Shown one piece after another: positions 23,635 to 35,204 of a DNA stretch of 64,000 bases. The translations under genes and the position numbers were made by a program. The notes below the pieces were generated by a model. That model did no database searches. It was given only the letters and a program-made list of their open reading frames with translations, and was not told the origin of the DNA. The DNA comes from Rosa chinensis (Eukaryota; Streptophyta; Magnoliopsida; Rosales; Rosaceae). Every line of letters begins with the position of its first letter. The first letter of the stretch is position 1. The DNA lies in assembly GCF_002994745.2 (NCBI RefSeq), contig NC_037092.1, positions 19,927,001 to 19,991,000 of the forward strand. Reading direction: 5' to 3'.

Positions 23635-24243
23635 CTAATTGCACAAGATAACCCTTGTAATAGCAAGCACAAAGCAAGAAACAGCAAAGAAAAACAGAGT
23701 CACAAAGTCCCTAGCAGACCATTTCTTCACCACTTTGGCCTCAACCCTCATACTCTTGGCCCTCCTCAGCGCATCCACCTCCTTCAACAGATCAAACTCC
23801 AGCCCCTTCTTCTTCAACTCCTCAATACACTTCCCGAGAAGCTTCCGGTCCTCCTTCTCCCTCTCCATCAGCTTCTCCAGGTGCCCCTCCATGTCGGTCT
23901 TGTACCTTATCGCCCAAATGATCCCCAGAGAGAAACAGAGAGAACAGAGCGAGGGGATCCAAGATCGGCGGCAAGCAAGCGCGTGTCGATCAGTGGAGGA
24001 GGAGTTGAAGAGGAGAATGAGGGAAATGGAGTGGAAAAGGAAGAAGAAGATGAAGAGGGTCGTGATTTCTTTGCGGACCGAGTCGATTTGGGTTTCCTTG
24101 AGGGAGAGACGGTTGAGGATTAGCTCCTCTTCTTTGAGCCATTGCTTGAGGAGGAGCTTGTGGCTTGGTGTGGAGGCGATTTGGTGAAGTGGGTGAGCGA
24201 TTTTCGGCTCCATGATTGCTTGGTTTGCGGTCTCGTCGGCCAT
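23635..24243 (-). CDS. conserved-looking plant membrane/coiled-coil protein, 202 aa
   Basis: A single uninterrupted exon of 203 codons including a TAG stop. The ATG at 24243 is the first real start, because upstream codons lie in a (CT)n leader. The protein has a charged helical N-terminus (about 28-58), a hydrophobic segment (about 60-80), a second (about 95-112), a Lys/Glu-rich coiled-coil stretch (about 118-170) and a C-terminal hydrophobic helix (about 180-200). The arrangement suggests an anchored membrane protein with a coiled coil facing one side, such as an ER or Golgi accessory protein, but I do not recognise the family. The (CT)n 5' leader next to the ATG is common in plant promoters. 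No frame damage is seen. The mirror frames on the plus strand are shadows. Confidence 0.75.
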   Translation of the reverse strand: MADETANQAIMEPKIAHPLHQIASTPSHKLLLKQWLKEEELILNRLSLKETQIDSVRKEITTLFIFFFLFHSISLILLFNSSSTDRHALACRRSWIPSLCSLCFSLGIIWAIRYKTDMEGHLEKLMEREKEDRKLLGKCIEELKKKGLEFDLLKEVDALRRAKSMRVEAKVVKKWSARDFVTLFFFAVSCFVLAITRVILCN

Positions 24244-24429
24244 GGATTTTTGTAGTGAGAGAGAAGAGAGAAGATAGAGAGAGAGAGAGAGAGACAAGAG
24301 AGATTGTGGCTGAAAGGGTATTGGAAACGGTCGCGAGTTTTTAAATATGATAACGGTCGAATCTGGAGGAATTTAAAAGGATGTATTTCCAAGAATATCC
24401 TTGTAGTATGGACGTATTCACGAGATCTC

Positions 24430-26510
24430 CCCAGCGCCTGTAACGGCTAGGAGCTCTCCTTTTTTTTTTTTTCAAAAAGGAGCTTTCTGCATGTGATGTG
24501 ACAAAAAAGTGCATTGAAGAATCTTTCGTATTTCGTTATATGAGAATCATAACTAGGGGCCTTTTCGGTTTTTTCTTTCTTTTTTTTATATGGAGAAAAT
24601 GATATATGATAATTCATTAATATTAAAAAAAGGTTGTCAAAAATTGACTTTGGAATTTCAATGCTCCAAATAAAGAGTTTTATTTGGTTTGAGACACCAA
24701 AGCTCCAAATGGATTTTGCCAAATCCTCCTGATTCTATCATCATTGGACCTTCACCTATTGTTTGCCTCATTTGTATAAATTTCAATGATCCCTTTTTTT
24801 TTTTTTTAAAGAGTCATCTCACTGTATCTTAGATATTCTTCTACCCCTCGGTGGTTTAACTTAGCTTCACCATGCTATTAAGGATGTAAGAATAAATAAA
24901 AAGTTTCAACCATTAGTATGTCTCATAGAATTGAACTTCTAGTTTTTTTTCTTTGTTTTGTCATTTCTAATTACAAAAGAGTGACTAATGGTCTAATGCT
25001 ATTACACCAAATGATATTAAGATGTCTATTTGGATCATAAAAGCATAATTAAGCAAAGATTGACATAGTTCATGGTGGGATAAGATTTAGGTCCCTCATA
25101 CTATGATGTACTCTTTTTTCTTTTTAATACATTACTCTCCCTCAGTCGGAGTTCAAGCCCCAAAAAAGAACAAAAAAAACACGACCCAAGAAAAGATTAA
25201 AAAGAAGCCACTCCATCTCAAACAACCTCCATTAATAACATTTCAACCGTTTAATTGCATTTCTTGAGCACTATCTCCATTTCAAACAACCGCAATTAAT
25301 AACATTTCAACCGTTTAATTACATTCGTTGAGCACTATCCCTTCTATTTATACTAGGAAACTAAGCACAATTCACCTGTAGAATCACAGAGATCGACACT
25401 GGCTTCTTCATTCACAATTGTTCTTCTTGTTCGCCTGTATTCCCCTTTTTTGATGTCATTGCAGATGAGCAACTAAGCCAAATAGAGTGCCTCATATCCG
25501 ATCCACGCAGCGAGAAGGCTGACAAAGTTGGGATATTATTGCCATCATCATCCTAAGTTGTGTAAGCAATAATGCCAAGACTTTGGCCACTAACATGACA
25601 GAAATTGCTCTTGACGCCAAAGATAATAATGTGATAGCAATTTTGAAAAAAATGTAGCAAGGGGTTTTATTCCACCATGAAAGAGGTGGCTTCGGCAACC
25701 CTGAAGTTGAAGAGTGGTAAGTATATATGATGGTGCTGAACGGTCTGTCAGTCGAGCTATAATGTATGAGGCGTATTGTCGTCTAGAGATTGAGCTTTAT
25801 CTAGGGAAAGTAATTCCTAAGAACATGATGTATGAAATGATGATAAATGATCTATCTGAGGCTGCTAGTAGATTAATTGAAGGACTCTAGCTAAACCATG
25901 TTAGAATTATTGGGGTTTTGCACTGCTCATCACTGGTTGATAATAGATTTGAAGCTTGTTTAGTGTATGCAGATGGATAACGAATAGTAGATTGTATTTC
26001 TGTTGGTCATTATTGTGTGATTAGAGTTAGGTTGCGCATATACATCAACATGTGTGTTCGAGGAGCCTGATCATGTATTTTTGGTCACCAATTTGCTCAA
26101 GAGAGAGGCGTGCGTGGCTTGCATGAGTTACCTAATCACTGTGAGTAGGTTAATGGATAGGCTGCTTAGTTACACTTCACAGCCTTGCCTATAAATATCT
26201 CTTAATTTGGTATATCCACCATATCAGTCCTCAGTTAGCTTAGTTTCCTCACGACCTTGTTTCTCAGTCTCAACGTACTCAACTTAACCAAGCCACCAAC
26301 CCAAGAAAACACAAGCAATTTCATAACTCTCCACTCCAGCAAAAACCCACCAAATTAAACACTAAAGAAACCAAGTCAGGCAATCTATACAGCGTACTCT
26401 TTTCTTCACAAAACAAAATGGTTCACCAAAAGTTGGGAAAGCAAAAGAATTTGATGGCTTAATTTTTAGGTTGAGAGAAAAAGATTGTGATGGAAAACGT
26501 CGACTTCAAG
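24430..26510. other. intergenic, with weak coding-like debris near 25450-25900
   Basis: The stretch is mostly AT-rich. Around 25450-25900 short plus-strand pieces such as IYDGAERSVSRAIMYEAYCR and NMMYEMMINDLSEAASRLIEG look protein-like but are separated by stops. No family is recognised. TATA-like and CAAT-like words are too common here to call a promoter. Confidence 0.35.
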
Positions 26511-26514
26511 TCAA

Positions 26515-26727
26515 AAGTGAGGCGATAGGCGAAAGCGATAATTGGCACAAATTATTCTCCGCTTGTGGCATCAACGGATCAACCTTGGCGGTGGGGCACC
26601 AGTAATTGGCGGAAGAAAGACTTTTGTCTTACTTACCGCATGCATTACTTTTCCGACACTGCTATTCACAAATTTGAGCTTATTGTTGATACATATGTCT
26701 ATCAGGCATTGATATGAGTTTAGTAAG
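26515..26727 (+). pseudogene. AVT1-like transporter pseudogene fragment
   Basis: This matches the 8657 copy almost word for word. The GGCGGAAGAAAGACTTTTGT segment (IGGRKTFVLLTA) is followed by the SF(P)T region, and an exon end (GAGTTTAGTAAG) precedes a GTAATCTCTC donor at 26728. It ends there and is followed by intron-like sequence leading to the fragment at 26833. Confidence 0.65.
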
Positions 26728-26832
26728 GTAATCTCTCTAGGCACTTACTGATATATGCATGCATATTGTTCATAGAAAAATAAAATATAAATTTGATCGT
26801 TGCTAATCAGCTTAATTACTTGTTATTTTCAG

Positions 26833-27310
26833 GGATATACATTATTGCGATACCGTACGCACTCTCAAGAGGAGGGTGGGTCTTACTTCTTCTTTGCATT
26901 GTCATCGCGATGATGACATGCTACTTAAAGCATGCACGTGACCCATCAGTAACAGCCTATCTCGATATTGTTGAACGAGCATTCAACAATAGATCGTGGA
27001 TTATAGCTTCCCTGTTTTTAAACAAAGAACTATACTTAGTCGCTCTCCAAGCCGAGATAGCTGAAAGTGACAAAATTGGCATAATTTATTAACCATGTTC
27101 GCCATTAACCTTGGCGGTGGGGCAATAATAATTGGCGGAAGAAAGACTTTCATCTTGATTACCGCTTGTACTAGTTTTCCGACGATGCTGCTCCCGGATT
27201 TGAGCGTATTGTAGTATGTGTCAACCAAGGGAGTTCTTTCTTCCCTCCTTATCGTGGGCTCGCTCGTATCTGTTAGAGTATCGAGAGTTGGCTCTCACGC
27301 ACAAAGGGTC
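26833..27310 (+). pseudogene. AVT1-like transporter pseudogene, best preserved N-terminal part
   Basis: After an acceptor (TTATTTTCAG at 26832) the frame reads GIYIIAIPYALSRGGWVLLL, then MMTCYLKHARDPSVTAYLDI, VERAFNNRSWIIASLF and KELYLVALQ. This corresponds to the family's GVGILSIPYALSQGGW helix, the cytosolic loop and the ELYLVA helix. A stop then appears, followed by frame-shifted IGGRKTF-like debris near 27130. The exon boundary is preserved, so this is a duplicated genomic copy. Being C-terminally truncated, it cannot encode an 11-helix carrier. Confidence 0.8.
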
Positions 27311-27314
27311 ATGA

Positions 27315-27529
27315 GTTTCTACAATGCCTTGTACTGATCAATTATATCATCTATCGTGGTCCTATATTTATCATTACTGTCATCATAATGAGCCTTCAAA
27401 AGTAATCCAAGAAAATCACCCCCAAAGTTATGTTGCTCCAGCTGAGTCACTGTATTGTTTCTCTTTTCTTTACAATTTCTAGTATCGTGTCGCGTAACTT
27501 CTCAAGCTTCTCTGCTTTAATTTCATCAC
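27315..27529 (-). pseudogene. cytochrome P450 pseudogene, downstream half
   Basis: Minus-strand reading from 27529 gives SDEIKAEKLEKLRDTILE then IVKKRET, and after a frameshift QHNFGGDFLGLLLKAHYDD then TTIDDIIDQYKAL. This is the stretch of CYP72-clan P450s (CYP749/CYP721-like) before the oxygen-binding I-helix, normally KTSDEIEAEKLEK..I..IVKKRE and DFLGLLLKAHHD..DDIVDECK. A stop replaces the FYFAG..T region and no haem-binding Cys domain follows. The reading continues across a copia insertion to 33391 on the minus strand. Confidence 0.7.
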
Positions 27530-27747
27530 TGTTGAAGAATGTTGACTTTTAGTGTGTCTTGTCAAACTATGTTTACTTTTTATTGTTGTAATAGGGGAGA
27601 AGGTTCTAGATTCCTAATTCAAGTTAGAATAGGATCCGTATACTCCAAAAAATTGTACTTTGTAATCCATATATATAGAGCCCTATTATCAATGATAGAC
27701 ACACTAATTCTCTCTACAATCTCTCTTGCATCTTATTTTCTTAAACA
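27530..27747 (+). repeat. 5' LTR of the copia element
   Basis: 218 bp, TG...CA, with a TATATATA promoter-like word near 27672. Its partner is 32614-32632 joined to 33186-33385. Confidence 0.88.
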
Positions 27748-28009
27748 CGTTATCAGCACGAGCTCCAACCTTGAAATCAAAACCCAAAAATTGGAAAAAT
27801 CCTTCATTGAATTGTTAGCCTCGCTACCGCTTGCAATCTGCTGCCCCTAGGCCTCGCTAGCCTCTCCTGCCTCTGCAGCCCAGCGCGCACCTGCGCCTTT
27901 CTCGCTAGCCTTACCCACGCTACCCTCACTAACATCTGCCTACTCGCCCCTGCACTCGCCTGCATCCGCTTGTCCCCGCGCCGACCAGCACTACAAGAGA
28001 AAATGTTAT

Positions 28010-28775
28010 TGGCAACAACCCAAATTTGTCGTAAAAAGTCTAAATTTCTTGCTAAATTGAAACTGCGACTACTTTGGGTTGTCGCAATCAGTTGTCGCCT
28101 TATGTGTTTTACTGATTGTCAAAAGCGACGAAATTACACGGTTGTCGCTTTTTCAATATGCGACGCAATTGATTCCTCGCATATTACAAATTGTGACACT
28201 CACAAGTGTGTTACCAAAAACTATAGAGACTTTTTATTTGTTACTATTTTAAATATACGAGGTTTTGTTTACGTCGCATATTCCATATGTAGGGCTTGAA
28301 TGTTTGTCACATTTGAAATATACGACATAATTCATTCCTCACATATGACGTCTTGTGAGACGCCCAAGTATGTTGCAGAATGTTATATACGAGACTTTAT
28401 GTTTATAACAATTTCTAATATACAAGGCTTCATTTACGTTGCATATTCTGTCTGTGAGGCTTGTATGTTTGATCAAAAATTTATATGCGAGATTTATTTT
28501 TGTTGCAGAAAATAACTGTGAGGTTTCATTTTTGTTGCATATATTAATATGTGACACATATACATTTTTTGTAGAAAATTATATGAGAGATTTCTTGTTT
28601 GTCTCATATAATTTCATTGAGGAACCATTGAATCGCATATTGAAAAAGCGACAACCGTGTAATTTCATTGCTTTTGACAATCAGTAAAATACATTAAACA
28701 ACAACTGGTTGCGATACCCCAAAGTCGTCGCATTTTCAATTAAGCAAGAAATTTAGACTTTTACGACAACATAAA
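28010..28775. repeat. foldback (inverted repeat) block in the CACTA element
   Basis: The left arm (TTTGTCGTAAAAAGTCTAAA, TTTCTTGCTAAATTGAAA, ACGGTTGTCGCTTTTTCAAT) recurs inverted at 28620-28775 with few differences. Intervening words (ATATGCGA, TTGTTGCATA) repeat. The block could form a hairpin of roughly 380-bp arms. Confidence 0.8.
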
Positions 28776-29199
28776 GATGAGCGGAGAAAATAAGAATATA
28801 TTAACTCAAAGTATTCTTTTTAGACCCCGTCTGTAACCAAAAAAAAAAAAGTATTCTTTACAATCAAATACCAATTCAAAATAGTTAGATCAATAATAAT
28901 TCAAAACAGCGTAGAGATCCTTGTGTACTAAATCCAACATACTACTAACCAAATTATTGGTTGTTGGTTACTTGGTTTGCTCGAAAGTGTTGCAATTAAT
29001 GAACTCCTCATCTTTTTGGCATGCTCCTGATCACTTCCCCAAATCTTGGAATATTTGTCTACTTGCTCTTGCACTTTGAACTCATCACTGGAGACGCATC
29101 TGCCATGCGAAAAGTTCTTTTTTTTTTTCGAGGCTTTGTATAGGCCTGTGGCACCTGCAGGCAAAACAATGACTCAGTTCTAAGAAATAATAAGTGCTT

Positions 29200-30700
29200 G
29201 ACTCAATTCTAAACACTAGACAATCAAATGAAAAACAACGTACACCGAAAGATACAAGTCCCACAAGAAGTCAAGAATTGAAACTCTACAAAGTTAACAC
29301 CAAAAAATGAATAAAAAGAGACAGATCATCAATACATCAATTTGCATGCCTTACAAGATGTTATCGAACTTCTGCTCTAAATATATTATACTTCCAAACT
29401 ACAAAATATACATGCACCAGACTTTCCATTTTTCATTCATGAATTGCAACCTCCAGATAATAGAACTAGAGAGAGAAGAAATTGAATCAAAATAGGGAAG
29501 AAGAAAAAAAAATTAACGAAGGAAAAAATTGTGAAGCAATGTGAAATTAGATCAGCACCAAAGTTGCTGGAACTTGGACATGCTCTGTATCCAATCATTC
29601 AACATCAACCCCTGCAAACTATAATTAATTAATTTAACCAAAGTCCTCACACAAAAGCTCAATAATCTATCAATCCTGTATTATTAGCTAGCATTTATTT
29701 TCCGGCTAATATAAGACATTTATTAGGAATGCAAAACTCATACCAAGTAGAAGAAGTTATAGTATACAAGAAGTGCTTAACATGACAAATGACACAGTAG
29801 TCATCAGATGAACAGAAATGCTTTTCAGATCCAAACATAGAAAGAGCTTGCAACATAGAAGTTATGAAACTGCTAGTAACTAAGATTATTATTGTTTATA
29901 TTCTCAATGGTTGTGCAACATAACAGAATTTGCTTGTTTTTACAAACTCAAAGCATGAAATTGAACTAGTTGAAGAAAATGGAACAAGTAATTGCAATCT
30001 TTTACAGTAAACACCAAACATAATATAGCAAACGATTAGAAGGGAAAGAAGGGACTACTCACCGAATACAAGTGTCTGTCTGGCTCGGCTTCACCAAATA
30101 CCAATTGCCTCTCCTTCAATAAGAGCTTTTCATGAATTGGTTATTTACTTCAATTTGGGGTTTTGACACCTAACTGAATACAGTGCATCTCCAAAGTTAG
30201 GATAGTCTGAATAGATGAACAACATATATAATTGAAACAACCAACATTGAATTCAAATTGGCAACCTGAACAATATATACCTGCCATTTTAAACCCACAT
30301 CTAATTTAGATACCTCTTCATGATATAAGTAGGTCATGTTTTAAAACATAATATCGTCAAGTTCATTTGGCAAAGTTAAATTAAATTAGAGATTTTTTAG
30401 TTATCGAAGTGTGTCGTGTTGATACAGTACAATGACCCTAAGGCTGAGTTGATAATAAAAGGCCTAGCTAGGTTGAACTTGATAGCTAGAGAATTCTATG
30501 TGGATATGGGATTACAGTCCTTAAGGACCTAAATTCACACGTTACATGGAGAACAAGTGTAACATAATTCAAGAATGATATTGAAGCTTACTTCTACAAG
30601 AATGCTAAGATCTGACACCTCTGTGAATATCTTGTGTTCTATATGTTCTTTCATAGTTTATGATATAAATTTCACCTCGACAAGAAAGTACAAACAATGT
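29200..30700. other. non-coding interior of the CACTA-related element
   Basis: AT-rich, with stops in all frames. The 17-mer GGGATTACAGTCCTTAA at about 30509 occurs again at about 31751, bracketing the second sub-terminal array. Confidence 0.45.
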
Positions 30701-32293
30701 TATGAAGTTCTAATAGTTGCACAAACAATAAATGACAATTCATATAAATCATCGCCTAATTGGTTTTCAAGGGGAAGTTCAAGTTGTTACATAATCATTA
30801 AGCGACAACCCATAAAAATCATCAACTAATAGTTTTTCAGTGAGGAAGTTCAAGTTGTCACATTAACATAAAGCAACAACCTGTTGACATAAAGCAACAA
30901 CCTGTTGAGGTCATTGCCTAATCGATTTTTTTTGCGAGAAAATTAAAGTTGTCACATAAACATTGATTGACAACTTGTAGCAGTCATTGCCTAATTGGTT
31001 TTTAGCGAGGAAATTCAAGTTGTCACATAAACATTAAGCGACAATCTGTAAAACTCGTCACCTAATTGGTCTTTTGCAAGAAAATGTCATATAAACATTA
31101 ACCGACAATTCATAAAAGTCGTCACCTAATTGGTTTTCAGTGAAGAAGTTCAAGTTGTCACATAAACATTAAGCGACAACATGTAGAACTTGTCGGTTAA
31201 TTGGTCTTTTGCGAGAAACTCAAAGTTGTCACATACACATTAACCGACAACTCATAAAAATCGTCGCTTAATTGGTTTTCAGCGAGGAAGTTCAATTTGT
31301 CACATAAACATTAAGCGACAATCCATAAAAGTTGTCGCCCAATTGGTTTTTAGTGAGGAAGTTAAGATTGTCACATAAACATTAACTGATAACTCAAAGA
31401 AGTTGTCACTGAATTAGTCTTCTGTGACAAAAATCTAGTTGTCACATAAACATTAACCAACAACTCAAAGAAGTTGTTGCTAAATTAGTCTTTAGTGACA
31501 AAAATCTAGTTGTCACATAAACATTAACTGACAATTGGTAGAAATCGTCGCCCAATTGACAATTTGCAAGGAAATGGGTGTCGCATAATGTTACATCGGC
31601 GACAATTGTTAATTTCTCGCAAATACCTACTTTATGTGACAAATTGATTGTCGCCAATATGATCATGTGCGACAACTGAAATTTTCTCGTATTTGCCAAG
31701 TTTTTGTGACGAATTTTGGGTTGTCACAATGAATTTTGGGTTGTAATTTTGGGATTACAGTCCTTAATGACAATCCTCGCTTTTGCTATTTTCGCCTAAT
31801 TGTTGCTATTAAACTAAACATCTTTTATACAAAATTTGGGCTAGGGCACCCAACCCTAGCCCCTAACAAGAAAATTACTCACAACTCATAATTATGAACA
31901 TCAAAGATACAAAATTCAAAGAGAAAAGAGTATAGAAGTGTAGGAGAAAACAAGAATAGTCATAAATAGCTAAAAAGCTAGTATGACTAGTCTTGAATTA
32001 CAAGCCCTACAATTACCGAAGTCTTGAATCTTATAGAGGTAAAAAGCCTTTGATGAATCTTTGAAGCTTTAGGTGAGTAATCCTTTAAATTCCTAAAAGA
32101 AAACTAACTAAAATATGGTAAATGGAGGAGGAGGAGAGGATGAGAGCAGCCCAAGCCCCAAAGGGCTGCCCTGTTTTGGTGATGCGGCGCTGTTGGTGTG
32201 AGGTGAGGTATGGTAGTACAACACCAAGCATATATCGTCTAAGTTCTTTTATAATCAACAACAACAAACACTTCTAAACATTGGAGTGAATCA

Positions 32294-32370
32294 AATCCGA
32301 TCTGAAGATAATGTAGCAGACTTATTCACTAAGTTATTACCTAAATCCACTTTTGAGAAACATGTGTAAA
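32294..32370 (+). pseudogene. copia polyprotein remnant, RNase H C-terminus
   Basis: Reads IRSEDNVADLFTKLLPKS followed by TFEKHV and a stop, the usual last residues of a copia polyprotein. The rest of pol is missing. Confidence 0.8.
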
Positions 32371-32632
32371 TCATCGGAATGAGGAAGTTATCCGAACTCC
32401 CACAATTAGAGTAATCAGGGGGAGATGTCAACAACAAGGGGAGATATGATGTCTACATATTTGATCTCGAAGAGTGAATGACGTATTGTACTCTTTTTCT
32501 CCTTCTCGACGTTGTTTTTGTCCCACAAGGTTTTTATTACTCGAGCAAGTTTTTTAACGAGTCAACATTTGAAGCGTCATGACACCACCAAGTTTGAGCG
32601 GCACAAGGGGGCGTGTTGAAGAATGTTGACTT

Positions 32633-33185
32633 TGTTGAGAATTAGTCAATATGTGAAGTCGAAAACACAAATAAGCACAGCACATCAAGAGAAACAACCA
32701 CAAAGATACGAGCACAAGAACACAGATTTAAGTTGGTTCAGCAAAACTTTTGCCTACGTCCACCGAGCAGAAAAATGATCTTCCACTATATTTATAATGG
32801 GTACAACCAGAAAGAATAAGAAAACAATGACTCTCTCTTCTCTTCCTATCTCTCTCTTCTTTGCCCTCTCTCACTCTCGAACTCCGAGAATGGAATACAC
32901 TCTGCTCTCTATCTATGTGAAGAAAAACCTAGAGCAGAACCCCTCCTTATATAGCCATAAGGATATCAGCTTTCTTCACCGATTAGGAAACCTATTCCTA
33001 TTGGTGGTAGGCAATTATGCCTTCTCCTTCTCTGTAATCAACAACAGGTAATCCTACATTAATAAGGATTTTCATTCCTCATTGGAACTCCATTCATTAG
33101 TAGGAATCCAAAACCTACTGGGTAAACAATTCTCATACTCTAAGACAATTGTCTTAGGAAAGACTCATGGGCTGGAAACCCAACA
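32633..33185. mobile_element. solo LTR nested in the 3' LTR of the copia element
   Basis: The 553-bp insert starts TGTTGAGAATT and ends GGAAACCCAACA. It splits the host LTR after GACTT (32628-32632), which reappears as AACTT at 33186-33190, a 5-bp target duplication with one change. Removing it restores the host LTR as seen at 27530-27747. It has no internal coding region, so it is what remains after LTR-LTR recombination of another family. Confidence 0.85.
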
Positions 33186-33390
33186 AACTTTTAGTGTGTC
33201 TTGTCAAACTAGGTTTACTTTCTATTGTTGTAATAGGAGAGAATGCTAGATTCCCAATTCAAGTTAGAATAGGAATCCTTGTACTCTAAAAAATTGTACT
33301 TAATCCCTATATATAGAGCTTCTATTATCAATGATAGACACACCAATTCTCTCTAAATCTCTCTTGCATCTTATTTCCTTAAACAATCAC

Positions 33391-33475
33391 TAGTTTTGAG
33401 AAGCTTTCTACAATGTGGAATGGGAACATACACTATCCTCCTAGCATACTGCAACGAATAAATATTGTCTCTGCA
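33391..33475 (-). pseudogene. cytochrome P450 pseudogene, upstream half
   Basis: On the minus strand this reads VYVPIPHCRKLLKT and joins SDEIKAEKLE at 27529 exactly through the copia target site (ACTAGTGAT). The joined text matches the P450 F-G loop to G-helix region. Beyond about 33475 the resemblance fades. Confidence 0.6.
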
Positions 33476-34309
33476 TAGCAATCATAGTACTGGCTCTGGT
33501 ACCATAAAAGCTTTACAGCGCCGCAGAGAGAGAAGAGGAAGGGAGAGAGCGAACAAATGCGTGAAAGGCTACATTTTTACTGGATTGATGTTGAATATTA
33601 CAGGCTTACAGCAGTGCTAAATTTTATACTATTCTAAAAACAGACACCTATCTAATACCTATTATATCCATAACAAAGCTTACTCACGGCTTTAGTATTT
33701 GGAGCTACAATTTAGTAGCCATTGTAATGGTGTTAGCTGTCCTCGCTGGAGTTTTTTTATTTTTTATTTTTTGACTGAGTCCTGCGGTATCCTCCTAGCC
33801 AGAGGTCTAGGCACATATACAGCTATTGCTGAACTTGTAAAAATAGAGTAAATAAGAACAATTATGTACAAATTCACTGGTTTAATATAATCAGTGATAA
33901 GCACCAAATGACAAAATCTAGCAACGACACATGAAATCAGTTAATGAATATAGAGCACTAAGATGACAAAAACAAAAAAAGAAAACCTAGAAATTCAATT
34001 TGAAGAGTTGAAATGACCTGCCACAAGTCTGAGAATCCCTGAAAGAGCTTGGTACAGTTTTCAACCCCCAATGTTAAAAAACGGAGCCATGTGTGGAAGC
34101 TCATAATTCTTCTGTGCACTATCTGTTGTATAGGGTATATATATGAGCATATCTGTCTCCAGGATGATCGTTATCTTTGAATTCTGAGGGGTAACAGCCG
34201 TGCTTGACAGGCAATAACTGGTACGGTTAATTACTAATTAAGCTAGAACAATATTTCAAACTGAAGCCCCAAAAGAATAATGATGTGAAGATCTTAATGT
34301 TAAACTTGG

Positions 34310-35105
34310 TCATGATGATCTCATCATGCTCGGTTTCGAAAGCCATTGCCATATGAATTGTATATATGGTCCATTTGAATATTTTGCATCCTCTTGAAAC
34401 GACAAACCAAATTCCTGCCCTCTTGGTTACAAGCCAAAGCTGCTATGTCATGACAATGTTTCTTTCTTTCTGAGACTAAAAAGACAACATGAAGCCAAGA
34501 GGAGTAGAACAAGAATATGTAAAACTCTGGATGCATTGTAGAAAATGCTATTGGGGAATCAAAGATGAGATCTCATTCAGTATTGTGACGAAAGTACTTT
34601 TATAGCAATAGCTAGTTGGTCAGAAGACCCGGAACCCCAAAGAGTCCCAAACATTATTTCAGGTTTTGTTAAGAAAAACACAAAAACAGAATATAACATA
34701 GAAATTAATGTGGCAATACATCAACTTCCTATTTGTGACAGTAATTCATAATAGAAACCCCTAATATATTTAGTACTGTGTACGATTATTGTATCAAGAT
34801 ACTAGGTTGGTATGAAGATCACAGGATTCCATTTCTGGTACCCTTCAAAACCAGTCATGATCAGCTCACCATGCTCAATTTCGTAAACAATTGCAGTTTG
34901 ATGCATTTGAGTATGCTATAGCCTCTTGAAACTGCAAAAGAAACAAGTTCCTGCCATCTTGGTTACAAGCCAAAGCTGCTAAGTCATGAAAATGATTCTT
35001 TCTTTTCGAGACTAAAAAGGCATAGATCGAAACCAAGAGAAGTAGAAGTAGTATATATAAAACTCTAGATGCATTGAAGAAAATGCTATATGCAGCCACA
35101 GATAA
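34310..35105 (-). repeat. tandem duplication of a gene-like ~240-bp segment
   Basis: 34310-34560 and 34855-35105 are diverged direct copies sharing TTGGTTACAAGCCAAAGCTG and GAGACTAAAAAG. On the minus strand the right copy can encode a short hydrophobic peptide (VLYILLLLLLVSIYAFL) followed by KRKNHFHDLAALACNQDGRN. The left copy has the same but is broken. It may be a duplicated small gene or a first exon; I do not recognise it. Confidence 0.45.
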
Positions 35106-35204
35106 GTAGTACATCACCCCTTTTGCCTTCCAAAAAGAGAGAATTGAAGTTTGGAGCTAAGCTTAGGCTCACTTAAATGGAAGATAAATACTCTTATATA
35201 CAAT

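Larger units (their letters stand above)
27989..31760. mobile_element. CACTA (En/Spm)-related element, 3' end lost
   Basis: The left end is CACTACAAGAGAAAATG, the canonical CACTA start, followed by arrays of sub-terminal words GTCGC and TTGTCG. A second sub-terminal array at 30720-31760 repeats TTGTCACATAAACATTAA.CGACAA many times, and its last bases (AATTTTGGGTTGT) are the inverse of the left-end word ACAACCCAAATT. The terminal TTCTTGTAGTG expected at the right is absent, so the element is truncated there. No transposase frame is intact. A minus-strand stretch at 29164-28928 resembles low-complexity CACTA accessory sequence only weakly. It lies inside the copia internal region. Confidence 0.65.
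27530..33385 (+). mobile_element. Ty1/copia retrotransposon remnant with nested insertions
   Basis: LTRs start TGTTGAAGAATG and end CTTAAACA: the 5' LTR is 27530-27747 (218 bp) and the 3' LTR is 32614-33385, interrupted by a solo LTR. A perfect 5-bp target duplication ATCAC stands at 27525-27529 and 33386-33390. A primer-binding-type word (TTATCAGCACGAG) follows the 5' LTR, and a polypurine tract (AAGGGGGCG) abuts the 3' LTR. Only the RNase H tail survives, near 32294-32370 (NVADLFTKLLPKSTFEKHV). Most of the internal region is replaced by a CACTA-related element. The LTRs differ at many positions, so the insertion is old. Confidence 0.88.

Noticed and set aside
23639..24187. 182-codon plus-strand frame
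   Set aside because: It mirrors the minus-strand membrane/coiled-coil gene and has no domain of its own.
31440..31700. 85-codon minus-strand frame in the CACTA right array
   Set aside because: It repeats with the sub-terminal units and is not a gene.
33490..33530. Primer-site-like word TGGTACCAGAGCCA on the minus strand
   Set aside because: No LTR pair, polypurine tract or coding region could be attached to it; it may be a remnant or chance.
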